64,000 nt of DNA from Glutamicibacter sp. MNS18 (GTDB taxonomy: Bacteria > Actinomycetota > Actinomycetes > Actinomycetales > Micrococcaceae): contig NZ_JAPCHW010000004.1 of assembly GCF_026107515.2 (NCBI RefSeq), positions 186,001 to 250,000 on the forward strand, given 5' to 3'. Of this stretch, positions 55,054 to 63,692 are shown piece after piece. The notes beneath the pieces are model-generated. The model did no database searches. It had not been told where the DNA came from and saw only the letters and a program-made list of their open reading frames with translations. The number at the start of each line of letters is the position of its first letter. The first letter of the stretch is position 1. The position numbers were made by a program, and so were the translations under genes.

Positions 55054-55578
55054 TTAGTCCAGCGGCAGCAGGACCGATGGGCGCAAGTCCTCAATCAGCA
55101 GTGCCGGGTCGATGTAGTCGCCATGCAACCGGACACCCCAATGCAGGCAGCGGTCCGAACAGTGCGCGCCGTTGGCAAGCTCCGCGACAAGCTGCCGTGA
55201 CAGGACCCTGTCACCCACTGACAAGTCGCTGCTCACCGGTTCGAAACTGGACTTGAAGCCCTGCCCGTGGTCGATCACCAGCACCGGACGATCCACCACA
55301 TGTCCACGAAAGCTGACCACCCCGTCCTGCGGGGCCAGCACACTCAGACCGGGCCGGGCGGCCAAATCCACTCCGCGGTGTCCGGGCAGCCAGTTCTGCG
55401 CAGGCCCTTCAAAGGGACGCAGTACCTGTACATCACCGGCCAACGGCCAATGCCAGGGTTTGCTGAATCCCGGAACCAACCTGGCCGGGGCGGGCTCCGG
55501 CGGCTGCGGGGACAACGCCAGCAGGACCCCGAGCAGGGGCAGCAATGCCAGCAAACGTGGAATTTGTCGTCTGTTCAT
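55054..55578 (-). CDS. M23-family peptidase, secreted
   Basis: A 174-aa LytM/M23 zinc peptidase-like protein. The N-terminal signal peptide (MNRRQIPRLLALLPLLGVLL, basic then hydrophobic) indicates export. The domain includes NWLPGHRGVDLAA (HxxxD zinc ligands), VVSFRGHVVDRPVLVIDHG and CLHWGVRLHGDYIDP (the HxH-like final motif: LHWGV keeps one His). Activity on peptidoglycan crosslinks is expected for family members, but some lack full activity. The start is uncertain: the frame is open to 55803, and the ATG at 55578 is chosen because it begins the signal peptide. It sits upstream of rpsB, divergently. Confidence 0.85.
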   Translation of the reverse strand: MNRRQIPRLLALLPLLGVLLALSPQPPEPAPARLVPGFSKPWHWPLAGDVQVLRPFEGPAQNWLPGHRGVDLAARPGLSVLAPQDGVVSFRGHVVDRPVLVIDHGQGFKSSFEPVSSDLSVGDRVLSRQLVAELANGAHCSDRCLHWGVRLHGDYIDPALLIEDLRPSVLLPLD

Positions 55579-55966
55579 GGGTCCACGTTGCCGCGACCGT
55601 CCGGCTGGCCAGGTGCCAAGGGAGCGAACTGTGGGTAACCGGAAACACGTCATGGCCTGCTTCCCCACGTCGATCAGCTTCGAAGCGGTGTAGTACACTG
55701 GGGATTGCGGTTTCGCGTGACAGGTGTGCCCAAAATACCTGTTAAGGCGCGGAATTGACTTCGCGTGTGGAGTATCACGATTCATTTTGTGTTCCGGCCC
55801 CAATGGTCCGAGTCATCGGTGGGGTCCAGCCGTTCCTGCGTGCAGGAAAGGCGCTTCACACCAGGGCAGATAACCACCAGGGTTTTCTGCGTTCAACCAA
55901 AACAACCAGGGCAGTTACCGCGGGCGCGTAGGCGTCCGGTCCGCCACTGCTGAAAGGAGTTGCGAC
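55579..55966 (+). promoter_or_regulatory. rpsB promoter and long 5' leader
   Basis: 388-bp gap before rpsB. TACACT (near 55691-55696) could be a -10 element, giving a leader of about 260 nt. The leader holds a direct repeat, CCAGGGCAGATAACC (near 55862) and CCAGGGCAGTTACC (near 55907), with CCACCAGGG between. Long leaders with protein-binding structures are common for ribosomal protein genes, so autoregulation by S2 is possible. rpsB itself has GAAAGGAG before its ATG. Confidence 0.45.
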
Positions 55967-56800
55967 ATGCCAGTCGTAACCATGCGAGAGCTGCTGAACA
56001 GCGGCGTCCACTTCGGCCACCAGACCCGTCGTTGGAACCCGAAGATGAAGCGTTTCATCCTGACCGAGCGCAACGGCATCTACATCATTGACCTGCAGCA
56101 GTCGCTGTCGTTCATTGACCGTGCCTACGACTTCGTCAAGCAGACCGTGGCCCATGGTGGCTCGATCCTGTTTGTCGGCACCAAGAAGCAGGCTCAGGAA
56201 TCCATTGCCGAGCAGGCTACCCGCGTTGGCCAGCCATACGTGAACCACCGCTGGCTCGGCGGTATGCTGACCAACTTCCAGACCGTCTCCAAGCGCGTTT
56301 CGCGCATGAAGGAACTGGAAGAGATCAACTTCGACGATGTTGCCGGTTCGGGCCACACCAAGAAGGAACTGCTGCTGCTCAAGCGCGAGCTGACCAAGCT
56401 GCAGAACAACCTCGGTGGCATCCGCAACCTGACCCGCACCCCGTCGGCCATCTGGATCGTTGATACCAAGAAGGAACACCTGGCAATCGACGAAGCCCAG
56501 AAGCTGGGCATCCCGGTTGTCGCCATCCTGGATACCAACTGCGATCCGGACGAAGTCACCTACCCGATCCCGGGCAACGACGACGCCATCCGCTCCGTCA
56601 ACCTGCTGACCCGTGTTGTTGCCGACGCTGTGGCCGAAGGCCTCATCGCCAAGAACAACAAGGCTGCCGGCAAGGCTGAGGGTGCCACAGAGCCAATGGC
56701 CGAGTGGGAGCGCGAACTGCTGGAAAAGGGTGCGCAGGAAGAAGCCGCCAAGGCTGAAGCCGCAACCGAGGAAGCTGCTGAGAAGCCAGCTGCCGAGTAG
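55967..56800 (+). CDS. rpsB: 30S ribosomal protein S2
   Basis: Ribosomal S2 protein (277 aa). N-terminal [20 protein letters not shown], core signature [20 protein letters not shown] and PDVV-type C-terminal region [20 protein letters not shown] are present. It is longer than E. coli S2 (241 aa) because of an acidic, Ala/Glu/Lys-rich tail (from about residue 235: [20 protein letters not shown] onward), common in actinobacteria. GAAAGGAG precedes the ATG. tsf follows after a gap containing hairpins. Confidence 0.98.
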   Translation: MPVVTMRELLNSGVHFGHQTRRWNPKMKRFILTERNGIYIIDLQQSLSFIDRAYDFVKQTVAHGGSILFVGTKKQAQESIAEQATRVGQPYVNHRWLGGMLTNFQTVSKRVSRMKELEEINFDDVAGSGHTKKELLLLKRELTKLQNNLGGIRNLTRTPSAIWIVDTKKEHLAIDEAQKLGIPVVAILDTNCDPDEVTYPIPGNDDAIRSVNLLTRVVADAVAEGLIAKNNKAAGKAEGATEPMAEWERELLEKGAQEEAAKAEAATEEAAEKPAAE

Positions 56801-56835
56801 TCACCAAAATGACTTATGGAGTTCGCCTCACGGTG

Positions 56836-56905
56836 CTACGGTGCCGTAGGGCGTAACTCCAGACCCTCTCGTGGGACGGGCCGGATTTCCGACCCGTCCC
56901 ACGAG
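56836..56905 (+). promoter_or_regulatory. rpsB-tsf intercistronic hairpins
   Basis: Two hairpins: CTACGG-TG-CCGTAG (56836-56849) and a perfect 13-bp stem CTCGTGGGACGGG / CCCGTCCCACGAG (56868-56880 / 56893-56905). Neither has a T-run, so attenuation or RNA processing rather than full termination is likely. Confidence 0.55.
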
Positions 56906-56945
56906 CGAAATAAACTTGAAACCTCCTAGTGAATGGGGAACGCAC

Positions 56946-57782
56946 GTGGCAAACTACACCGCTGCTGACATCAAGGCACTGCGCGAGCGCACCGGCGCCG
57001 GCATGATGGACGTGAAGAAGGCCCTCGACGAAGCCAACGGCGACGCCGAGAAGGCCATCGAGATCATCCGAATCAAGGGCCTGAAGGGCGCTACCAAGCG
57101 CGAAGGCCGTTCGACCGCCGAAGGCCTGATCGCGGCCAAGGTCGAGGGCACCGTCGGCGTCATGATCGAGATCAACTGCGAGACCGACTTCGTGGCCAAG
57201 AACGAGAAGTTCATCGAGCTGGCCAACAAGGTCCTGGATGCCGCTGTGGCTTCCGGTGCAGCCGACGCCGAGGCCCTGCTGGCCTACGTCGTTGACGGCA
57301 AGACCGTCGCCGACCTGGTTGTCGAAGAAGGCGCGATCCTGGGCGAGAAGGTTGTTGTCCGCCGGGTAGCCCGAGTCGAGGGTGCCAAGGTCGCCTCGTA
57401 CCTGCACAAGACCAGCAAGGACCTGCCGGCACAGGTTGGTGTCCTGTTGGCTGTTGACGCCGAGACCGAAGCCGCGGCCACCGCCGCCCATGACGTGGCA
57501 GTGCACACCGCCGCCATGGCCCCGACCTACCTGACCCGCGAGGATGTCCCGGCGGAAAAGGTCGAGGACGAGCGTCGCATCGCCGATGAGACCGCACGCG
57601 CCGAAGGCAAGCCGGAAGCCGCCCTGACCAAGATCGTTGAAGGCCGCCTGACCGGCTTCTTCAAGGAGATCGTGCTGGTCGACCAGGCATTCGCCAAGGA
57701 TGCCAAGAAGTCCGTGGGCAAGGTCTTCGAAGAGGCTGCCACCAAGCCGGTTGCCTTCGCACGCTTCCGCGTTGGCGCCTAA
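56946..57782 (+). CDS. tsf: Elongation factor Ts
   Basis: Guanine-nucleotide exchange factor for EF-Tu (278 aa). The N-terminal UBA-like module is TAADIKALRERTGAGMMDVKKAL; the core contains KREGRSTAEGLIA and INCETDFVAKNEKF. The C-terminal part ends with DQAFAKDAKKSVGKVFEEA. The frame opens at 56871, but the GTG at 56946 gives MANYTAADIKAL, the canonical start. A terminator follows the stop, closing the rpsB-tsf operon. Confidence 0.98.
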   Translation: MANYTAADIKALRERTGAGMMDVKKALDEANGDAEKAIEIIRIKGLKGATKREGRSTAEGLIAAKVEGTVGVMIEINCETDFVAKNEKFIELANKVLDAAVASGAADAEALLAYVVDGKTVADLVVEEGAILGEKVVVRRVARVEGAKVASYLHKTSKDLPAQVGVLLAVDAETEAAATAAHDVAVHTAAMAPTYLTREDVPAEKVEDERRIADETARAEGKPEAALTKIVEGRLTGFFKEIVLVDQAFAKDAKKSVGKVFEEAATKPVAFARFRVGA

Positions 57783-57834
57783 GGCATCGACCCGCAGCTA
57801 GAACATGCCGCCTGATGGCGGTTGCAGAACAGGA

Positions 57835-57877
57835 GGGAGGTGAGCACCGAGCATACTCGGTGTCTCGCCTCCCTTTT
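57835..57877 (+). terminator. rpsB-tsf terminator
   Basis: GGGAGG (57835) to CCTCCC (57873) bracket an inner stem CACCGAG-CATA-CTCGGTG, followed by TTTTCC. The internal mismatched bulge does not weaken it much. Confidence 0.85.
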
Positions 57878-57948
57878 CCTACGCCCTGTGTGCAGGGTAT
57901 TTTTTAGACCAGTCGCAAGAAATTTTTTAGTTCAGGAGCCAGACACCG

Positions 57949-58671
57949 ATGGTCAACAGCGAAACCCCCAAGCGTCGTCGCGTACTTCTCAAACTCTCCG
58001 GGGAGGTTTTCGGCGGCGGCAATGTCGGCGTGGACCCCACCACCGTGCGTGGTGTGGCAGAGCAGATCGCCGCGACCGTCGGTGAAGTGGAAACCGCCAT
58101 CGTCGTCGGCGGCGGCAACTTCTTCCGTGGCGCCGAGCTCTCCGCAGCCGGTATGGATCGCTCACGCGCCGACTACATGGGGATGCTGGGCACCGTGATG
58201 AACTGCCTGGCCCTGCAGGATTTCCTGGAGCAGTGCGGGGTGGAGACCCGCGTGCAGTCCGCGATCTCCATGGCCCAGGTGGCCGAGAACTACATTCCGC
58301 GCCGCGCCATCCGCCATATGGAAAAGGACCGGGTGGTGATCTTCGGTGCCGGCGCCGGCCTGCCGTATTTCTCCACCGACACCGTCGCCGCCCAGCGTGC
58401 GCTGGAAGTCGATGCGGACGAGGTGCTGATGGCCAAGAGCGGCGTGGACGGGGTATACACCGCGGATCCGAAGAAGGACCCGACCGCGCAAAAACTCCAG
58501 ACCCTGACCTACAACGACGCACTGGTACGCAATATCCGGGTCATGGACCAGACCGCGATGACCATGTGCCAGGACAACAACCTGAACATGCTGGTCTTCG
58601 GGATGGAAGGCGATGGCAACGTGGCCCGCGCAATTCGCGGCGAGCGGATCGGCACCACTGTCACACCATAG
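57949..58671 (+). CDS. pyrH: UMP kinase
   Basis: Amino-acid-kinase-fold UMP kinase (240 aa) making UDP. Motifs: [80 protein letters not shown] and [17 protein letters not shown]. Length is standard. Start ATG at 57949 after CAGGAG. It lies between tsf and frr as in many bacteria. frr follows after 103 bp that includes a hairpin. Confidence 0.98.
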   Translation: MVNSETPKRRRVLLKLSGEVFGGGNVGVDPTTVRGVAEQIAATVGEVETAIVVGGGNFFRGAELSAAGMDRSRADYMGMLGTVMNCLALQDFLEQCGVETRVQSAISMAQVAENYIPRRAIRHMEKDRVVIFGAGAGLPYFSTDTVAAQRALEVDADEVLMAKSGVDGVYTADPKKDPTAQKLQTLTYNDALVRNIRVMDQTAMTMCQDNNLNMLVFGMEGDGNVARAIRGERIGTTVTP

Positions 58672-58710
58672 GGCGCATCGTGGCATAGGATTGAACTAGT
58701 TTGAACTGCC

Positions 58711-58746
58711 CACAGCCCGGTTCGCGGTCATCCCACCCGGGCTGTG
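58711..58746 (+). promoter_or_regulatory. Hairpin between pyrH and frr
   Basis: Perfect 10-bp inverted repeat (CACAGCCCGG / CCGGGCTGTG) with a 16-nt loop. No T-run, so it may modulate rather than stop transcription into frr. Confidence 0.5.
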
Positions 58747-58774
58747 GCACAGAAAAATACCCAAAGGAGTACCG

Positions 58775-59332
58775 GTGATTGACGAAATTCTGGCGGAAGC
58801 CGCCGATAAAATGGAACGCACCATCGAGGCCGCCAAGGAAGATTTCGCGAACATCCGCACCGGCCGTGCCCACCCTGGAATGTATTCCAAGGTCATGGTT
58901 GACTACTACGGTTCGTTGACCCCGCTGCAGCAGCTGGCATCCTTCGCGGTGCCCGAGGCACGCACCATCCTGATCAGCCCCTACGATGTCAGCGCCCTGC
59001 GCGAAATCGAAAAGGCCCTGGGCGATTCGGAAGTCGGCGCCAACCCGTCCAACGACGGCAAGACCATCCGGGTGACCCTTCCGGTACTGACCGAGGAACG
59101 CCGCAAGGAATACGTGAAACTGACCCGCACCAAGGGCGAGGATTCCAAGGTGGCCATCCGCAACCACCGCCGCAAGGCCAAGGAGAGCATCGACAAGCTG
59201 GTCAAGGACGGCGAAGTGGGCGAGGACGAGGGCAACCGCGGCGAGAAGGACCTGGACGCCCTGACCAAGAAGTTCACCGATTCGGTCGATGAGCTGGTCA
59301 AGCGCAAAGAAGCCGAGCTGCTGGAAGTCTAA
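58775..59332 (+). CDS. frr: Ribosome recycling factor
   Basis: RRF (185 aa) that, with EF-G, splits post-termination ribosomes. Typical sequence: AADKMERTIEAAKEDFANIR, TGRAHPGMYSKVMVDYYG, PLQQLASFAVPEARTILISP, and KNHRRKAKESIDKLVKDG-like segment (RNHRRKAKESIDKLVKDGEV). The start is a GTG at 58775 with AAAGGAG 6 nt upstream. Its stop overlaps the cdsA start (TAATG), so the two are coupled. Confidence 0.98.
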   Translation: MIDEILAEAADKMERTIEAAKEDFANIRTGRAHPGMYSKVMVDYYGSLTPLQQLASFAVPEARTILISPYDVSALREIEKALGDSEVGANPSNDGKTIRVTLPVLTEERRKEYVKLTRTKGEDSKVAIRNHRRKAKESIDKLVKDGEVGEDEGNRGEKDLDALTKKFTDSVDELVKRKEAELLEV

Positions 59333-60279
59333 TGTCTGACTTGCCCGAGCCGGCGGCTGACGCGGGGCAACCCACGGCAGCCGCCGCACCGGCCAGCACG
59401 CCACCGCTGACCCGACGACAGCTGCGCCAAGCCGCGCAGGCCGCGGCAGCGGCCAAGCCCTCCAAGGCCGGACGCAACCTGCCCGCGGCAATCACCGTCG
59501 GGGTGCTCATGCTCGGCACGGTACTGGTGGGACTGTTCTGGTTCCCGCTTGCGCTGCTGATCATGGTGGCGATCCTGGCGGCAGCGGGCTGCTGGGAAGT
59601 GGCCAGGGCCACCAGCCAGGCCCGGGTGGATGTCCCGGTGATCCCGTTGTTTTTCGCCTCCGCCCTGTTGCCGGCGGCAGCCTACTTCGGCGGTCTCGAA
59701 GCCCTGGGTTTCGCCTATATGGGGGCTTTGCTGATCATCGTGCTCAGCCGGATCCTGGACGGCCTGAAGAACGCCGCGGCCTCCGTGATGGCCTCGGTGT
59801 TCATCATCAGCTGGGTCCCGCTGCTGCTGAGCTTCGCGGTGCTGCTGCTGGCCGATGACAACGGTAAATGGCTGATCGCCACCGCACTGTTGCTGGTGGT
59901 CGCCAACGATACCTTCGGGTATATCGTCGGGGTTTTGTTCGGCAAGCATCCGATGGCGCCGAAGATCTCACCGAAGAAGTCCTGGGAAGGGTTCGCCGGT
60001 TCGGTCATCGGGGCGATCATCATCGGCGTGCTCGCCGCCCACTACCTGCTGGATATGCCATGGTGGGCCGGGGCGATCCTGGCTTTCTTCACCGTCATCG
60101 CAGCCACCACCGGGGACCTGTCAGAATCAATGGTCAAACGCGAGCTGGGCATCAAGGACATGAGCAACCTCTTGCCCGGCCACGGCGGGGTGATGGACCG
60201 GCTGGATTCGGTGCTGTTCGCGATGCCGCTGGTGTACCTGATCAGCCACCTGATCAGTTGGAGCACCACACTGGGCTGA
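59332..60279 (+). CDS. cdsA: Phosphatidate cytidylyltransferase
   Basis: Integral membrane CDP-diacylglycerol synthase (315 aa) at the head of phospholipid synthesis. An extended hydrophilic N-terminus (about 50 residues, Pro/Ala/Gln/Lys-rich) precedes about 8 hydrophobic helices. The family signature is in the C-terminal part: SMVKRELGIKDMSNLLPGHG then GVMDRLDSVLFAMPLVYL. The start overlaps the frr stop by one base. The gene order rpsB-tsf-pyrH-frr-cdsA is conserved widely. Confidence 0.97.
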   Translation: MSDLPEPAADAGQPTAAAAPASTPPLTRRQLRQAAQAAAAAKPSKAGRNLPAAITVGVLMLGTVLVGLFWFPLALLIMVAILAAAGCWEVARATSQARVDVPVIPLFFASALLPAAAYFGGLEALGFAYMGALLIIVLSRILDGLKNAAASVMASVFIISWVPLLLSFAVLLLADDNGKWLIATALLLVVANDTFGYIVGVLFGKHPMAPKISPKKSWEGFAGSVIGAIIIGVLAAHYLLDMPWWAGAILAFFTVIAATTGDLSESMVKRELGIKDMSNLLPGHGGVMDRLDSVLFAMPLVYLISHLISWSTTLG

Positions 60280-60395
60280 TCGGCCCACGGGTGGGGCGCA
60301 TCCCGGAGAATAGCGCCAGAGAACGTAGAATATTGCCGGTGGCCAGTGTGCCGCGCAGGCCACCCCCCCCATTGCAGTACAACGAAGGATGAGAC

Positions 60396-60968
60396 GTGTC
60401 GCAGCAACCAGATGCCCCGTTTTCCCGGGTCTCCGATCAGGAGTTCGGGTACAACATGAAGCAGGTTGACGCCTTCTTGAACCGTGCGCGGGAGACCTTC
60501 AACGGCGCGGGTTCGGACGAGGCGCTGGTCACCAGCCACCTGGTGCGGCGCACCACCTTCGCACCGCAGAAGGGCGGCTATGCCGCCCGCGAGGTCGACG
60601 GCGCCCTGGACCGGTTGGAGGACGTCTTCGCGAAGCGAGAGCGTGACGACTTGATCGCCCACCAGGGGGAAGAAGTCTGGCTGCAACAGGTGGGCCGGTT
60701 GGCCGCCATCCTGCGTGGCCGCCTGCACCGTGCCCATGGGGAGCGTTTCCGCCGGCCTTCGCGCAGCAATGCGGCCAGCTACAACGTCGAGGACGTGGAC
60801 CGGCTCTGCGACCAACTGATCGACTACTTCGAGAAGGATGTGCCGATGAGCGTGGATTCGGTGCGCCGTGTCGAGTTCCGCACCGCCGTGGGCACCGACG
60901 GCTACGAGGAATCCCAGGTGGATGCCTTCCTGGACCGGGTGGTCGAATTGATGGCCTCCATCGACTGA
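60396..60968 (+). CDS. DivIVA-domain protein
   Basis: A 190-aa cytoplasmic protein built from repeated DivIVA-type elements, FGYNMKQVDAFLNRARETF, GYAAREVDGALDRLEDVF, YNVEDVDRLCDQLIDYF and GYEESQVDAFLDRVVELM, each a short strand-turn-helix with charged heptads. Related proteins in actinobacteria localise to poles or septa, but the full coiled coil of Wag31/DivIVA is missing, so this is more likely a diverged small relative. The GTG at 60396 has AAGGAT about 6 nt upstream. It is followed by a terminator. A C8 tract lies just upstream at 60363-60370. Confidence 0.85.
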   Translation: MSQQPDAPFSRVSDQEFGYNMKQVDAFLNRARETFNGAGSDEALVTSHLVRRTTFAPQKGGYAAREVDGALDRLEDVFAKRERDDLIAHQGEEVWLQQVGRLAAILRGRLHRAHGERFRRPSRSNAASYNVEDVDRLCDQLIDYFEKDVPMSVDSVRRVEFRTAVGTDGYEESQVDAFLDRVVELMASID

Positions 60969-60978
60969 TATCCGTAGG

Positions 60979-61027
60979 CCAATGGCCGTGAGGAGCCCCC
61001 GCAGGGGAGGCCCTTCACGGCCATTGG
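60979..61027. terminator. Bidirectional terminator, DivIVA-like gene / symporter
   Basis: Perfect 13-bp inverted repeat (CCAATGGCCGTGA 60979-60991, TCACGGCCATTGG 61015-61027) with a GC-rich loop, between convergent genes. Confidence 0.85.
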
Positions 61028-61106
61028 TGTTCCACGAACCGAATAGGGGACGGCCAGCTGCCGGACCGCGTCCATGCCTGCCGCTACCCGTACTCCCGGC
61101 AGCGGC

Positions 61107-62582
61107 TCAATCGTGCAGGTCGCTGCGTTCCGGGACATGCAGACGAGCAAGGATGCGCTCGACATTGCGCGGAACCCGTTTGGCAGTCGCCAGCGACACC
61201 AGGATGGTGACCAGGAATGCCAGCGGAACACTCCACGCGGCCGGCTGCCGGATCAGCGCCACCCAGAATGAGTCGCTACCTGTCAGCAACCCGCTGACCA
61301 GCAAGGACAGGGCGCAGCTGATGGCGCCGGTGAGCATTCCGGCGATGGCCCCGATACTGGTCAACTGGCGCCACCAGATACCCAGCAGCAGCAGCGGGCA
61401 GATGGTCGAGGCGGTGAAGGCGAACACGTTGCCGATGGCCCCGGCCAGAGCCAGCGAACTGGTCAGCCCCGCCACCAGCAGCGGTGCGGTGGTGGCCAGC
61501 ACCGTGGAGATCTTGAAACCGCGTACCGTACCGGCGAAGAACTCCTGGGACACCGCCCCCGCCAGCGAAACAACCAACCCGGAGGTGGTGGACAGGAACG
61601 CGGCGAACGCCCCACCGACCACGACCGAGGTGAGTAGATCGGCGGCCAGCCCCTCGAGGATTGTCCCGGGCAACAACAGTACCGTTGCATCGGCATTGCC
61701 CGTCTGTCCCAGATCCGGGGTGAAAAGCCGGCCCAGGATGCCCAGGGCCACGGGCCAGATGTAGAAGAAGGACAGCAGCCCCAGCACGATCACCGTGGTG
61801 GACCGGGCCGCCTGGCCGGTGGGGTTGGTGTAGAAACGCACCAGGACGTGCGGAAGCCCCAAGGTGCCGAAAAGCAGTGCGATGATGATCGAGATCGTCT
61901 CGTACAGTCCCATGCTCCCGCCACCACCGAGCCGCTCGCCCAGCTGCTGGACCCGCAGCGCCGGATCATTGCCGGGAATCAGGCGGGTGAGCAGGAAAAT
62001 CGTGGGAACCACTAGCGCGGCCAGTTTCAGCCAGTACTGGAACGCCTGGACAAAGGTCACCGAACGCATGCCACCGGAAACCACCGTCAGGCAGACCACC
62101 GTGGCCACCAGCAGTGGGCCGGCCCAGTCGGGCAACCCAGTGGCCACGGTCAGGGTCAATGACGCCCCGTGCATCTGCGGGACGATATACAGCAGGCAGA
62201 TCAGCACAACCAGGTAGGTGGTGATCTTGCGCAGCGGCACCGAGGCGAAACGGATCTGCGCGAAGTCCGGCAAGGTGTACGCCTGAGACCGGCGCAGGGG
62301 CGCTGCAACGAACAACAACAACATCAGGTATCCGGCCGTGTAGCCGATGGGGAACCAGAGACCGGACTGGCCCGAGACCACGATCAGCCCGGCCACTCCC
62401 AGGAACGAGGCAGCCGACAGGTATTCACCGCCGATCGCCGAGGCATTCCACCATGGACGAACCGTACGGCTGGCCACATAGAAGTCGCTGGTGGTGCGGG
62501 AAAGCCGCAGCCCGTGTACGGCAACCAGCACCGTGGCCAGGCATACCACCAGCAGTGCAATGACCGAGAACGGCTGGGTCAT
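61107..62582 (-). CDS. Sodium:solute symporter (ActP/MctC-like)
   Basis: SSS-family carrier (491 aa, about 13 hydrophobic helices). Diagnostic segments: DFYVASRTVRPWWNASAIGG, EYLSAASFLGVAGLI, YTLPDFAQIRF and TLGLPHVLVRFYTNPTG, as in acetate/pyruvate/monocarboxylate symporters (ActP, MctC). The substrate is therefore probably a short organic acid, by inference. It overlaps the upstream small membrane gene by 4 nt; the ATG at 62582 (MTQPFSVIALLVV) is the true start although the frame opens at 62687. A LytTR-type regulator and kinase head the unit, suggesting induction by extracellular substrate. Confidence 0.9.
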   Translation of the reverse strand: MTQPFSVIALLVVCLATVLVAVHGLRLSRTTSDFYVASRTVRPWWNASAIGGEYLSAASFLGVAGLIVVSGQSGLWFPIGYTAGYLMLLLFVAAPLRRSQAYTLPDFAQIRFASVPLRKITTYLVVLICLLYIVPQMHGASLTLTVATGLPDWAGPLLVATVVCLTVVSGGMRSVTFVQAFQYWLKLAALVVPTIFLLTRLIPGNDPALRVQQLGERLGGGGSMGLYETISIIIALLFGTLGLPHVLVRFYTNPTGQAARSTTVIVLGLLSFFYIWPVALGILGRLFTPDLGQTGNADATVLLLPGTILEGLAADLLTSVVVGGAFAAFLSTTSGLVVSLAGAVSQEFFAGTVRGFKISTVLATTAPLLVAGLTSSLALAGAIGNVFAFTASTICPLLLLGIWWRQLTSIGAIAGMLTGAISCALSLLVSGLLTGSDSFWVALIRQPAAWSVPLAFLVTILVSLATAKRVPRNVERILARLHVPERSDLHD

Positions 62583-62953
62583 CGGGCGATACTCCGGTAG
62601 CGCCGTTCGTTGCGCACCGCGGACAGGTTGTACAACACCCCGGCCATGATGATCAGCGGATACACCCCGACTCCCAGGATCCACCACGGTAGCGGGATGG
62701 AAAACAAAGCCATCTCGGTGATCGCCGGCCAGAAGGAGAGCAGCACCGTGATGCCCACCAGCAGCACAATGATGCCGGAGGCCACCGACACCGCCAGACG
62801 AAGCTGCGACCGGATCAGCTGGCGTACGTAAAAGGCATCCGCGCTGTGTTCCGGTGAGCCCGAGGGGATCGGGAACGTGGCATCATCCGGAGCCTGGACC
62901 CGCACCCGGCGCGGACGCTGGATGGCGAAGGGATCGGTGGGTTGCCGGCTCAC
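62579..62953 (-). CDS. Small membrane subunit, DUF485-like
   Basis: 124-aa protein with a hydrophilic, basic N-terminus (about 45 residues) and two hydrophobic helices (LAVSVASGIIVLLVGITVLL; IPLPWWILGVGVYPLIIMAG) ending in a basic tail. It resembles YjcH/DUF485 proteins that accompany ActP-type symporters. The GTG start at 62953 overlaps the regulator's stop (GTGA), and its own stop overlaps the symporter start by 4 nt. This tight coupling suggests it is an accessory subunit made in step with the carrier. The longer ORF that opens at 63136 is not used. Confidence 0.82.
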   Translation of the reverse strand: MSRQPTDPFAIQRPRRVRVQAPDDATFPIPSGSPEHSADAFYVRQLIRSQLRLAVSVASGIIVLLVGITVLLSFWPAITEMALFSIPLPWWILGVGVYPLIIMAGVLYNLSAVRNERRYRSIAR

Positions 62954-63666
62954 AGGGGCCGCACCCGGTTGGCCGCCAGCTTCTCCCGCAGGTAGGGCAG
63001 CGCTCGGCGGGATACCGGCAGCTGGATTCCGTTGAGCACCACCGCGGCCTTGCCGGTCGCCAGCTTCACGGTGTCGATCATTTCCATGTTCACCAGGTAG
63101 GAACGGTGGATACGCACGTAGCCGGCCGGTCCCCACTGGGCTTCCAAATCGTTGAGCGGGACACGGATCAGGTAGCTGGACTCGCGGGTATGCAACCTGG
63201 CATAGTCGCCGGCGGCCTGGACATAGGCGATCGAGTCGCGTTCGATCAGCTTGGTGATGCCACCTTGGTCGACGGTGACCATTTCCGGCTTGCTCTGGGT
63301 GTCTTCCACAAGGTCGCAGACCCGGCGAACCGATTCGGCCAGTCGCTGCGGCCGGATGGGCTTGAGCACGTAGTCCACGGCGGCCAGGTCAAAGGCCTCC
63401 AGCGCCTGGTCCTCATCGGCGGTGACAAAGACGATATGCGGGGGATTGGTGAAACGTGAGATGACCCGGGCGATGTCCAGTCCCGAAAGCGCGGGCATGT
63501 GGATATCCAGGAACAGGGCGTCCACCTCGTGTTCTTCCAAGACCTTCAGGGCTGCGGCGCCGGAGGTGGCACGGTGGATCTGTCCCACCCGAGCGTCCTG
63601 GCTGAGCAGGTAGGCCAATTCCTCGACAGCCGGTAATTCGTCGTCGGCAACTACGACATTAATCAT
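62950..63666 (-). CDS. LytTR-family response regulator
   Basis: 238-aa two-component response regulator. The receiver domain is INVVVADDELPAVEELAYLL with the phospho-Asp in DALFLDIHMPALSG and conserved Lys in DYVLKPIRPQRL. The LytTR DNA-binding domain (about 140-238) has YVQAAGDYARLHT, RIHRSYLVNM and LPVSRRALPYLREKL. Such regulators bind direct repeats ahead of target promoters. The partner is the LytS-type kinase ending 26 nt upstream at the window edge. Targets are probably the symporter genes it is translationally linked to. Start ATG at 63666. Confidence 0.94.
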   Translation of the reverse strand: MINVVVADDELPAVEELAYLLSQDARVGQIHRATSGAAALKVLEEHEVDALFLDIHMPALSGLDIARVISRFTNPPHIVFVTADEDQALEAFDLAAVDYVLKPIRPQRLAESVRRVCDLVEDTQSKPEMVTVDQGGITKLIERDSIAYVQAAGDYARLHTRESSYLIRVPLNDLEAQWGPAGYVRIHRSYLVNMEMIDTVKLATGKAAVVLNGIQLPVSRRALPYLREKLAANRVRPL

Positions 63667-63692
63667 TCTCAGAGTCTACCTTTTCGTGCAAT

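Noticed and set aside
60363-60370. C8 homopolymer tract upstream of the DivIVA-like gene
   Set aside because: Phase variation was considered, but the tract lies outside the coding region and between weak promoter elements; no evidence of switching.
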